This document shows, piece by piece, positions 54,430-64,000 of a DNA stretch of 64,000 nt; within the stretch, counting starts at the first letter, position 1, and each line of letters starts with the position of its first letter. Below the pieces are notes generated by a model. It searched no databases. It saw only the letters and a program-made list of their open reading frames with translations, and was not told where the DNA came from. Both the position numbers and the translations under genes were made by a program. Source of the DNA: Orientallactaga sibirica (taxonomy: Eukaryota > Chordata > Mammalia > Rodentia > Dipodidae); contig JAEOAD010000026.1 in assembly GCA_036365145.1 (NCBI GenBank), positions 1,302,001 through 1,366,000 on the forward strand. The letters run 5' to 3'.

Positions 54430-54845
54430 TGGTAGGGTCTCACTCTAGCTCAGGCTGACCTGGAATTCACTATGTAGTCTCAGGCTGGCCTCGAACTCAT
54501 GGTGATCCTCCTACCTCTGCCTCCCGAGCGCTGGGATGAAAGGTGTGCACCACCACGCCCGGCTGAACGCAGGTTCTTATGCTTGCGGGACAAGCACCTT
54601 GCCCACTGGGCTATCTTCCCAGCCCGTGTTCTCATCATTTTTAAGTGCTCAGTGCATTGACATTAAGTATATCATGTAGTACAAACCAGCACTACCACTT
54701 AACTCTACAACTATCTTTTTTTATTGGTTCTGGGATTTGGCCCAGGGCGGTTCTCACGCTGCGCAGTGCTCTGCCACTGAAATACACACTCAGTCCTACC
54801 TCTAGACTTCTTTCATCAAAAAAGATGAAACATCTATGTGGTATG

Positions 54846-54877
<32 letters not shown>

Positions 54878-54878
54878 A
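54430..54878. repeat. B1, SINE tail, ID and (TG)n, BCR intron 1
   Basis: B1 (-) 54430-54565; a tRNA-like SINE end (-) 54566-54626; ID (-) 54719-54800; (TG)n 54849-54876 that forms the tail of the following minus-strand B4. Confidence 0.65.
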
Positions 54879-54879
54879 A

Positions 54880-55165
54880 GCGTGTGCATTCATACAAAGG
54901 CCAGAGGATGTTGCCAGGTGTCCCCGTTCCATCTCTCATCACATGTTCCCTTGATCCGTGACTCTGTTCCCGAGCTAGCTTGTTGTCATGAGCCCCAGCC
55001 AATCTCAGGTCTCTGCCCCCCACAGGACTGGGTTTACAGATGTGCGTGGCCCGGGGCCCAGTTGTTGACACAGGTGCTGGGGAATTGAACTCTGGTGGTC
55101 TCAGGCTTCCTCAGGTCTCATGTTTGTGCAGGGCCTGCCGAGCCATCTCACTGCACCTCCCCATT
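54880..55165 (-). mobile_element. B4-type composite SINE
   Basis: Read on the minus strand it has a tRNA-like end, then a 7SL-like part, then a (CA)n tail. GGACTGGGTTTACAGATGTG at 55024-55043 resembles the unit of the 5.8-kb minisatellite. Confidence 0.55.
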
Positions 55166-55628
55166 TCACCTTTCTAAACTGAAGCTCTGTTAAATAATAA
55201 CTCCTTACTCCCTTTACCTCCGTTCCCCAGCAGCCCCCATTCCATTGTTGACTTCATGAATTTGCTTAACTCAGCTGTCTCATGTAAATGGAAACTTACA
55301 TTATTTATCTCATGTCTGGGGTATTTCCTTCAATTACGGCTTTGAAATTCCTCCGGGTGGTACTCTGACCTTTAACTTTCTTTCTAGCGCTGGTTTGTAA
55401 CAGGTGTGTTCTCTTCAGGAAAACACCTGCTGGTAATGGTGCCATTTCCTTGGCTTTTTTTTTTTTTTTTTTTTTTTTCCGAGGTAGGGGCTCTCTCTAG
55501 CCCAGGCTCATTCACTATGTAGTTTCAGAGTGGCCTCGAACTCACGGTGATCCTCCTACCTCTGCCTCCCAAGTGCTGGGGTTAAAGGCGTGCGCCACCA
55601 TGCCCGGCCTTACACCGAGTTTTTTAAG
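55166..55628. other. BCR intron 1: unique, then B1 (-)
   Basis: Unique to 55455, then B1 (-) 55458-55608. Confidence 0.6.
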
Positions 55629-55830
55629 TGGCCTGGTGTATTAGCCTGCCAACACTGCCCGTAACAAAATACCACCGACTGGATAAAGCAAACAACCGCA
55701 ATGCATTTTTTTTTCTCCCCTCACACTTCTGGAGGCTGACCTGCTCAAGGATGCTGAAAGAGCTGCTTCCCTGTGAGGCCTCACTACTTGTTTGCAGACG
55801 CTGCCTCTCCACGCTATTCTTCCCCGTTAG
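55629..55830 (-). mobile_element. MaLR-type LTR fragment
   Basis: The plus strand shows AACAAAATACCACCGACTGG, a TTTTTTCTC tract and CTTCTGGAGGCTGACC in the order expected for the 3' part of an MST/THE1-like LTR read in reverse. Diverged and truncated. Confidence 0.55.
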
Positions 55831-55859
55831 CTCTGGTCCGGAGCTCCCGTTCTTTCTGG

Positions 55860-56125
55860 GAGTGTGTGCGCGCACGTGCGCGCACTCCGTGTGAAGACCA
55901 GAGGGGGATCAGGTGTCCTTCCTTCTCACTGGGTCTCCCTCAACCCCAGAGCTGCTGTCCGTCTGTCTCCGTCCTTGTCCTCCCCCTCTACGGACTGGAG
56001 TTACAGACGTGCGTGGCCATGCCCAGCTTTTTATGTGAGTTTTGTGGAGTCACACTTGGCAGTGTCTGGTCCGAGTGGGCCTCATGTTTAAGTAGCAAGT
56101 GAAGAGCCATCTCCTTAGCCCCCGA
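55860..56125 (-). mobile_element. B4-type composite SINE
   Basis: Same layout as 54880-55165, with a GTGCGCGCAC-rich tail and a GAGCCATCTCC head on the plus strand. ACTGGAGTTACAGACGTGCG at 55996-56015 again matches the minisatellite core. Confidence 0.55.
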
Positions 56126-56152
56126 TTTCCTCTTATAAAGATATCCTTCAGG

Positions 56153-56800
56153 GGCTGGAGAAATGGCTTAGTGGTTAAGGTGTTTGCCTGCAAAGCCAAA
56201 GGATCCCGGTTTGATTCCCCAGGACCCACCTAAGCCAGATGCACAAGGGGGCGCATGCATCTGGAGTTCATTTGCAGTGGCTGGAGGCCCTAGTGTGCCC
56301 ATTCTCTCCCTCTCTCTCGCGCTACCTCTTTCTCTCAAATAAATAAGTAAAATATATATATATTTTAAAAAGGTATCCTTTAGGGATGCGCCTGGAGCTC
56401 GCTTGGTAGAGCTCTTGCCTGGCAGGCACAAAGCCCTTGTTTCAACCACTGGTGCTGCAGAAACGGGGCAGGTGCAACACACCAGTAATTCCAGTACTCG
56501 GGAGGTGGAGGCAGAAAGATCAGAAGTTCAGGATCATTCTCAGCTACATAGGGAGTTAGAAGCCAGCCTGGGCTACAAGAGACTCTGAAATCAGTCAGTC
56601 AGTCAATCCATCAGATAGAATTAAGACCACCCCAGTGACCCCATATCTTCACTGCTTAAAAGATTGCATCAACGCAAGGTGGCGCATGCACCTGGAGTTC
56701 GTTTGTAGTAGCTGGAGGCCCTGGAGTGCCCATTCTCTCTGTCTCTGCCTCTTTCTCTGTCACTCTCAAATAAATAAAAATAAACAAAAAAATTTTAAAA
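56153..56800. repeat. SINE cluster, BCR intron 1
   Basis: B2-like (+) 56153-56360; ID joined to B1 (+) 56388-56585, an ID-B1 composite; 5'-truncated B2-like (+) 56672-56800. Confidence 0.7.
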
Positions 56801-57285
56801 TAAAAAAGATCGCATCCACAAATAACATTCTGAGAAACTAGGAGCCAGAAGTTCAACATATGAAATAGGTGGCAGCGTGGCAGGGGGCGGGCAGGGGACT
56901 AGATAGTCCATCACCCAGCATACCCAGCGAAGACCTTTATTGGGCAGCAGGGGAAAGAGATGCCTTGGCAGGGAGAAATGGTGCTAGAGCTGGCTTCCTA
57001 GAGCTGTGTTGTAGGAAGAACTTGAGTACAAGCATCGTGTAGTCTTAGGTGGTCTGGTGGAGCGAGTCAACTCTGAGCCAGGCATCAGGAGAGCCACCAG
57101 CCAGTGTTTTGTGGGCAGCCACATCCCTCTGTTCTGTAAGTCAGAGGCTCGGACTGTGTCATTGCTAAACTCCTTCCTGTTGATCTCTCCCGCTCTCTCT
57201 TCCTCCTCCTCCTCCTTTGTTTCCGTAGCCCTGGGACCACTGATAGGTGTTCTGTGTCAGCTTAATTTTTTTTCTTTAAGTTTAA
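56801..57285. other. BCR intron 1, unique
   Basis: No repeat except a (CTC)n-like run at 57200-57215. No exon recognised. Confidence 0.45.
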
Positions 57286-57736
57286 AACTTACTTTTTTTT
57301 TTTTTTTTTTTGAGGTAGGGTCTCACTCTAGCCCAGGCTGACCTGGAATTCACTATGTAGTCTCAGGGTGGCCTCGAACTCACTGTGATCCCTCCTACCT
57401 CTGCCTGGTGTGCACCACCACCATGCCCACCTTAAAAATTTATTACTTTTACAGTGCCGGAGTCTTGTACATGCTAGGCAAATGCCATACCACTGATCTG
57501 TAGCCCCACCCTCAAAATTAATTAATTTTTAGATTTTATTTATTAGAGACAGAGAGAAGAAAAGAGAGAGAGAGGGAGAGTAAATGGGCGCGCCAGGGCC
57601 TCTAGCCACTGCAAACGAACTCCAGACGTGTGCGCCCCCTTGTGCAGCTGGCTTACGTGGGACCTGGAGAATCGAACTGGGGTCCTTAGGTTTCCCAGGC
57701 ATGCGCCTTAACCGCTAAGCCATCTCTCCAGCCCTA
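57286..57736. repeat. B1, ID, B2-like cluster, BCR intron 1
   Basis: B1 (-) 57292-57432, missing its CCCAAGTGC segment; ID (-) 57445-57512; B2-like (-) 57525-57736. Confidence 0.75.
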
Positions 57737-58370
57737 GAATTTATTTTGGAAACAGCAATAGTAACCTTATTATAACCTCTCACGCCTCTGAGGACCGGGT
57801 AGGCTGAGCCCTCTGGTTTCTCACTTGAGGTCCCTGAATCACTGTGGAGAAGTGGTAGCTGACGCTGGCATCACTGAAGGTCACTTAGTCCCTCCCCTAT
57901 CCAGTGCCCTGCCTGATCTTAAGGTTATTATTAATGCAGCTTCTTTTTATGTCTTCTCTTCGCCATGATTCATACTTCATTTTCTTGTTGCCAAGGCAGC
58001 CACCTCTCCCTGTTCAATAACTCAGGCAGGTATTTCTTGAGCATAGCTCCATGCCTGACACTGTCTTCAGGGGCGTCTTCCTGCCTTTCTTCTTGTGTTA
58101 GGGGCAAGGCTGATCTCCAAGGGGCTTCTTCTTTTAAAACTGTCCAACGAAAACAAAACCTTTGTGATGTCAAAGCATCTCCCCTCGCCGGGCACCTCTC
58201 TTTAACTCTGTTAGTCCTTGCTTCCTGTTAATCCTGAGTCTGTTTGACTTCCTTCTTTAGGGTAGTGAGATCCTTAAGACAAAGGCAGTGAGTGTGTGTC
58301 CTGCTGTTGCCTCCCCTAGGACATGTCGCACTGTGGGTCCTCAAATAGTGTTTTTGGTTGTTGTTTTTAT
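57737..58370. other. BCR intron 1, unique
   Basis: No SINE. An 88-codon open frame at 57965-58231 has no recognised product. Confidence 0.45.
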
Positions 58371-58404
<34 letters not shown>

Positions 58405-59230
58405 GTTTTTTCGAAGTAGGGTCTCAATCTAGCCCAGGCTGACCTGGAATTCACTACGTAGTCTCAGGCTGGCCTGAAACTCACCGCAATCCTCCTACCT
58501 CTGCCTCCTAGGTGCTGGGATTACAGGCCTGGCTTTTTTTTTTTTTTTAAGAAATATTTATTTATTTGAAAGAGAGAGAGAGAGAAGCAGATAGAGAATG
58601 GGCATGCCAGGGCCTCTAGTCACTGTATATGAACTCCAGACACATGTGCCACTTTGTGCAACTGGCTTATATGGGTACTGGGGAATTGAACCTGGGTCCT
58701 TAGGCTTCACACAGGCAAGTGCCTTGACCACTAAGCCATTTCTCCAGGCCCTGTTTTCTTTTCTTTTTCTTTCTTTCTTTCTTTTTTTTTTGGAGAGAGA
58801 GACAGAGAAAGACAGATAGAGATGGGCGCACCAGCAGCCTCTCAGCTGCTCAGAACGAAATCCAGATGCATGCGCCCCCTTGTGATCAAGTGTGGCATTG
58901 CGCCCTTGCGTCAGTTTGCATCTGGCTAAACGTGGGACCTGGAGGTTGGAACCAGTGTTCTTAGGCTTAGGAGGCAGGCGCCTTAACCACTAAGCCATCT
59001 CTCCAGCCCCAGGCCTTGTTTTTAAATATTTTTATTTATTGCAAGGAGAGAGAGAGGGGGAGAGAGAGAGAGAGGGGATGGGTACACTAGGGCCTTTTGC
59101 CACTGCCAGTGAACTCCAGACTCCTGCGCCTCTTTGTGTATCTGGCTATATGTGGGCACTGGGGAATGGAACCTGGGCCGTCAGACTTTACAAGTAAGCA
59201 CCTTTAACCGCTGAGCCATCTCTCCAGCCC
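58371..59230 (-). repeat. Four SINEs in tandem, all minus
   Basis: B1 58378-58533; B2-like 58545-58752; long-variant B2-like 58785-59012; B2-like 59020-59231. Confidence 0.85.
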
Positions 59231-59818
59231 CACAAGTAGTGCTTGATGTTCAGTGAAGAAACATCAGCGCCTGCCCGGGTCGGTTTGTGTTTTGGGCACC
59301 GTAAGCAGGACAAAGATGAAATGAGACTCGTATTTCTAGGGTTTTAATTTTGCTCAGACCCTTCCCTGTGCTGACCCCTGAATCCCTTCTAATAAGTGGC
59401 AGTGGACTTTCTGGGGTCAGGACGAAACCTGTTTGCTTTGGAGACGGTCCAGCCGGTTGGGTTTGTTTCCAGTCTCAGCGGCTGACTGTTGGGCCTCCCC
59501 CTGCTTGGCCTTGGAAAGTGCTCTGAGCCCTGCCAATTAGCCGCCTTCGAGTCTGACTCACTGCTATGACCTTGCAAAAATGACTGCGGGACCCCAAGGG
59601 TGTTCAGTCCCTAAGGGAAAAAAAAAGCAGCTAGCGAGTTTTTAAAGGCACCTTCCTGTGCCAGGAGCGAGGAGGCTGGGATCCCCCATTTGTGTAGTAC
59701 ATGTGACTTCTGGGAAGGAGCTGTTTGGTGGGCCCTTAACATTCTTGTGAAGTGGCTGCAGCGAGATCATTATCTCATAATTATATGCTGTCCACTATTG
59801 GGTCTGAGGGGTGAGACA

Positions 59819-59858
<40 letters not shown>

Positions 59859-60660
59859 TGTAAAATAAGGTCAGGCCATTGGTGGAGGGTGAGTGGTGAT
59901 GTTAATCGCATGAGAGCAGAAGCGGGGCAGCTCCCTGGGGGGAAGGGACCTGGAGCAGTTGTTTGACAAACACGGATTGACCACTGGGCAGTGCCAGGCA
60001 TTGGCTGTGCTGAGCACCAGGAGATAAGCCCCGCCATCAGGTCTTTTTCAGCCTGGTGGGAAGACAGTGATGTCAGCCTGGTGATAGCATAGGAATCAAT
60101 TTCAGGCGTGTCCTTGAAGACACTATTTCTCTATTCGTTTTTTGTTGTTGTTGTTGTTTTGTTTTTTTTTGAGGTAGGGTCTCACTCTGACCCAGAATGA
60201 CCTGGAATTCACTTGAATCCCCTTGAACGCATGGCGATTCTCCTCCCTCTGAGGCCTCCCAAGTGCTGGGATTAAAGGCGTCACCACCATACCCGGCCAT
60301 TTCTCTCTTCTTATTTTGAAAATTTCTAGGAAGGCAACTCTCTTTTGTATTCTTCCCTTCCCTCCTCTTCTCTCTATCCCCCATCTTCCTTTCCCCACCT
60401 TTCTTCCTTTTTGTTTTTCTTTTGCAGTGCTGGGAATTAAACTTAGGGTCCTGTGTATGGTAAACAAGTGCTGTGTCACTGAGTTCCCACAACAGCCCCT
60501 ACCTGGGTTCTGAGAGTGTCTTCTGGCCATTTTCCTGAGGCCCCACCTGCAGGTTGTACAGCGAGGGCTCGAGAAGACTGCTTGTGCATCTGCCTCTCTC
60601 ATCCGCATTCTAGTGTCCTGCTTATTATACTGCTGCCCGTGGTCTAGTGGGCACAGGTGC
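59231..60660. other. BCR intron 1, unique with (CA)n, B1 and ID
   Basis: Unique 59232-59815; (CA)n 59819-59854; unique 59856-60135; B1 (-) 60140-60298; ID (-) about 60420-60500; unique to the LTR. Confidence 0.55.
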
Positions 60661-60983
60661 TGTGGTGGTTTGACTCAGGTGTCCCTCATGAGCTTCGGTG
60701 TTCTGAATGCTAGGTTCCCAGCTGATGGAGATTTGCGAGTTAATGCCTGCTGGAGGCAGAGTATTGTTGGGGGCAGGCTTATGGGTATTATAGCCAGTGT
60801 TTGGCACACTCTCCTGTTCCTGTTGTCCACCTGATGTTGGCCAGGAAGTGGTGTCCACCCTCTGCTCATGCCATTGTGGAGCTTCCCCTTAAGTCTGTAA
60901 GCCAAAATAAACCTTTTTTTCTCCCCCCACAAGCTGCTCTCCGTCGGGTGATTTCTGCCAGCGATGTGAACCTGACTGCAACA
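60661..60983 (+). mobile_element. Solo LTR, 323 bp, with 5-bp target duplication
   Basis: TGTGGTGG to GCAACA with GGTGC on both sides (60656-60660 and 60984-60988). AATAAA at about 60907-60912 lies about 75 bases before the end, as expected for an LTR R region. Same family as 21939-22288, opposite orientation, with no internal sequence. Confidence 0.88.
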
Positions 60984-61639
60984 GGTGCTAAGAGGGGTGG
61001 AGGGACAGAGCCTGGTTAGGAAGGTGAAGCCGAGATGCACAGAGATGACCCGCTAAGCACAGAAAGGGTCAGACGCATGGCACAGGAAGCACAAGGAAGG
61101 AGTTCTCCCTAGGCGAGGCAGGACACAGCTAAGAGGATACCAGAATATGGGGCGACTCTGTACAGAAGCTAGCCAGGCAGAGCCAGGAGCAGAGCAGCCC
61201 GCAGGGTCCTCGACTCAAGTACAGCTATTGGCGGAAGAGCTTTTGAAACCTCGCTGCGCTGGAAGGCCCAAAGTGCTCACTGTCAGGCTGTGCCACTGGG
61301 GTCAGGTGGTAGGAAGGGTTCCTGCACGAGGCGAAATGTTGATGAGCACTCTCTACATGGCCTGAAGACAAAATACGTTGATTCTAGGCTGAGCGAGGAA
61401 TGCAGGCTTAGCAGTTGGAACACCTGGACTCTCCTGGGAGCTTTGGCGCTTGTCCCTGTGTACCCTTGTATGGGGATCCCATTCTCCCTTGGCCTCTGTC
61501 AGCTGGAAAGGGAGGTTTTCCTTGGGGGGGCTTCTTGAGCTCTTTCTGTGTCAGGCAGTTCAATTCCTTGGGGTCAGTCCCTCCCTCACGTCTCTAATGG
61601 CGCTTGATTGGCCCTCATCATTTTGGTCTGTTTGGTTGT
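60984..61639. other. BCR intron 1, unique
   Basis: No repeat recognised; several frames of 60-89 codons have no recognised product. Confidence 0.45.
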
Positions 61640-61992
61640 TGCTGTCTCCAAACACTGAGATGGGACGGTTTATAAAGAGAAGAGGTGTGTTCAGCTCACA
61701 TTTTCAGAGGCTGCACTGATGGCCTTAGGCCATTCCAGTCATGGCAGAAAAGCAAAAGGACAAGCAGGTGCAGAGAGGGAGAACTGCAGGGGCAACCTTG
61801 CTTCATAAGGGCTCCTTCTGCAGGCAGCTCATCGAATCCCAGGGAAGCGACGGTTCATTCCTGTAAGATGTCATTCATTATATTTATGAGGGTGTTCCTC
61901 CCATGACTGAAACACCTCCCACTGGGCCCCGCCTCCCAGCATTGCCTCCTTGAGGAGTGAAGACTCATGGGAGTTTTGGTGGGGACAAACCA
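61640..61992 (-). mobile_element. MaLR-type LTR
   Basis: The plus strand carries GGTTTATAAAGAGAAGAGGT, TCATGGCAGAAAAGCAAAAG, a TTTATGAGGGTGTTCC block, ACACCTCCCACTGGGCCCCG and GAGTTTTGGTGGGGACAAAC, in the order of a reversed MST/THE1-class LTR. It looks near complete but old. Confidence 0.6.
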
Positions 61993-62790
61993 TATTCTTT
62001 TATTTTATTTTTTAAATTTTTTTATTTTTCTTTTGGTTTTTCGAGGTAGGGTCTCACTCTAGCTCAGGCTGACCTGGAATTCACTATGTAGTCTCAGGGT
62101 GGCCTTGAACTCACAGCGATCCTCCTACCTCTGCCTCCCAAGTGCTGGGATTAAAGGCGTGCACCACCACGCCCGGCTTCTTTTATTTACTTACGTGTTT
62201 ATTTGCAAGCAGAGAAAGAGATTGAGAGAGAGAGAGAAAAAAAATGGGTGTCCAGAGCCTCTTGTTGCTATAGATGAACTCCAGGTGCACGTGCCACTTT
62301 GTGCATCTGGCTTCACATGGGTACTGGGGAATCGAACCTGGGTCAGCAGGCTTTGCAAGCAAACGCCTTTAATCTCTCAGTCATCACCCTAGCCTGGGAC
62401 AAACCCTATTGAAACCACTGCAGGGGCTGGAGAGATGGCTTAGCGGTTAAGGCGCTTGCCTACAAAGCCTAAGGGCCCAGGTTCGATGCCCCAGTACCCA
62501 TGTAAAGCCAGCTACACAAAGTGGCGCATGTGTCTGGAGTTTGTTTGCAGCAGCCCCGACACACCTGTTCTTTCTGTTTCTTTTCTTTCTGTTTCTCTCT
62601 GCTTGCAAATAGATAAATAATACATAAATAAAAATATTGCTTGCCGGGCGTGGTGGAGCATGCCTTTAATCCCAGCACTTGGGAGGCAGAGGTAGGAGGA
62701 TCACTGTGAGTTTGAGGCCACCCTGAGACTACATAGTGAATTCCAGGTCAGCCTGGACTAGAGAGAAACCCTACCTTGAAAAACCGAAAA
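61993..62790. repeat. SINE cluster, BCR intron 1
   Basis: B1 (-) 61997-62178; B2-like (-) 62180-62395; B2-like (+) 62422-62635; B1 (+) 62642-62790. Confidence 0.85.
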
Positions 62791-63021
62791 AATAAAATTA
62801 AATTAAAAAATACTTTTAAAAAATTGCTTAAACCACAGCAGCCACTTAGCATAAGGAGGATTCGTAGTCCAGTGTCCGCAGGTCATTTCACCCATTTGCT
62901 TCAGCCAGTGGGTGTCCATGGTGAGCTCCAGACCAGCCCAGACACCTGCCACAGCGGTCTTTGCTTTCTGTCCTCCAAGGCTTAGTAGATGTGTTTGATT
63001 TTAAAGTTGTGCAGATTAATT
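62791..63021. other. BCR intron 1, unique
   Basis: A/T-rich SINE tail, then about 180 unrecognised bases. Confidence 0.45.
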
Positions 63022-63168
63022 GTATTGTTCCTCGGTTTGTATTTGTAAAATCCTAACCCTCAAGCTGATGAGTGGTATGGGGGGGGGGTAGGGCTTCACG
63101 GAGGCAGTTAGATGATGCGGATGAAGCCCTTGTCAGTGGGATCGGTGTCCTTATGAAAGAGATCCCAG
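63022..63168 (+). mobile_element. MaLR-type LTR fragment
   Basis: AAATCCTAACCCTCAAGCTG, then a GGGG-rich block and GTGTCCTTATGAAAGAGATC match the 5' half of an MST/THE1-class LTR. It is cut by the following SINE. Confidence 0.6.
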
Positions 63169-63171
63169 GAG

Positions 63172-63745
63172 CTGGAGAGATGGCTCAGCGGTTAAGGCGC
63201 TTGCCTGCCTGCCTTTCGTCTGTCCTTCCTTCCTTCCTTCCTTCCTTCCTTCCTTCCTTCCTTCCTTCCTTCCTTCCCTCCCTCCCTTTTCCTTCCTTCC
63301 TTCCCTCCCTCCCTTTTTCCTTCCTTCCTTCCCTCCCTCCCTTTTTCCTTCCTTCCTTCCCTCCCTCCCTTTTTCCTTCCTTCCTTCCTTCCTCTTTCTT
63401 TCTCTTTCTTTCTTTCCCTCTCTCTCTCTCTCTCTCTCTCTTTCTTTTTTCTTAAGAAAGAACTGGGGCACCAGGGTCTCTAGCCACTGCTAACTCCAGC
63501 TGCATGTGCCTTTATGCATCTGGCTTTACATGGGTACCAGGGCATCAAGCCCAGGTCGTTGGGCTTTGAGGTCAGTGCCTTAACTGCTGAACCACCTCTC
63601 CAGCCCACAGGTTCCATTTCTCCAGAACCCACATAAGCCAAATGCACAAAGTGGCACATGCATCTGGAATTCGTTTACAGCGGCTGGAGGCCCCGGCCAC
63701 CCATTCTCTCTCTCTCTCTCTCTCAAATAAATAAATAAATAAGAT
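63172..63745. repeat. B2-like SINE split by a (CCTT)n array and a second B2-like
   Basis: The head of a plus-strand B2-like (63172-63216) and its remainder (63608-63745) flank an insert: about 200 bases of CCTT/CCCT/CTTT repeats (63217-63450), then a minus-strand B2-like (63455-63607). The pyrimidine array sits where the 3' tail of the inserted element should be, so it probably expanded from that tail. Confidence 0.75.
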
Positions 63746-64000
63746 ATTTAAAAAAATCAAAATAAAAGAACGTACACTTAATCCAATTGTGTAATCAGTC
63801 CCTGATTCTTTTGAGCACCTTTTAATCTCTGCTTGAATTAAAAACATATTCATGACAACTTCAAAGTCCTCTATCTGAGATCTTTGACATCTAATTTCTT
63901 GAAATGATTTTTACTTCAGGCTCCATATTAGCATAGATGATCTCCCTGGTTCTCAGCTGCTGACACCCACACTTATTTTTTTTTTAATCGTTTTTCATTT
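63746..64000. other. BCR intron 1, end of window
   Basis: A/T-rich, unrecognised. Confidence 0.4.

Noticed and set aside
63217..63450. CRISPR-like or clustered direct repeat array
   Set aside because: It is a simple tetranucleotide/pyrimidine microsatellite with no spacers.
905..63745. tRNA genes suggested by box A/box B sequences
   Set aside because: All are within B2-like, ID or B4 SINEs with A-rich tails and no intact cloverleaf.

Overview
This is a stretch of mammalian nuclear genome from a rodent. It is packed with B1-type (7SL-derived) and B2-like (tRNA-derived) SINEs, with ID and B4 elements, MaLR-type LTR fragments, and exons separated by kilobase introns. The B2-like consensus is not that of mouse or rat. 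From memory it best fits a dipodoid (jerboa-like) rodent, but the species call is an inference. No bacterial, phage or CRISPR features are present.

Three protein-coding genes are recognisable in the same order as human 22q11.23. (1) RSPH14 (RTDR1, radial spoke head 14) lies on the minus strand from about 14.06 kb leftward and runs out of the window. Its non-coding first exon and first three coding exons (about 140 residues) are visible. (2) RAB36 lies complete on the plus strand from about 20.3 kb to its stop at 35249: one non-coding and ten coding exons, which join in frame to 269 residues with every G motif and a terminal Cys-Cys. (3) BCR exon 1 (47264-48590) sits in a CpG island on the plus strand, and the last 15.4 kb is the start of BCR intron 1.

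Layout: 1-14 kb, RSPH14 exons among dense SINEs; 14-20 kb, the head-to-head intergenic region between RSPH14 and RAB36; 20-35 kb, RAB36, which is comparatively SINE-poor from 27.8 to 35 kb; 35-46.5 kb, RAB36 3' region and the RAB36-BCR intergenic segment, holding a 5'-truncated LINE-1; 46.5-48.6 kb, BCR promoter and exon 1; 48.6-64 kb, BCR intron 1.

RSPH14 is a cilium/axoneme protein, RAB36 a Golgi/endosomal small GTPase and BCR a RhoGEF/GAP signalling protein. They do not form one pathway. However, the RSPH14 and RAB36 first exons both carry RFX-type X-box motifs, which hints at shared ciliary transcriptional control. I found no undescribed biological system. The most useful leads are the X-boxes, a GC-AG intron in RAB36, a disrupted alternative RAB36 N-terminus, a 55-bp duplication abutting a RAB36 splice acceptor, two solo LTRs of one family with intact 5-bp target duplications, a lengthened BCR exon 1, and a SINE with a target duplication at the edge of the BCR CpG island.
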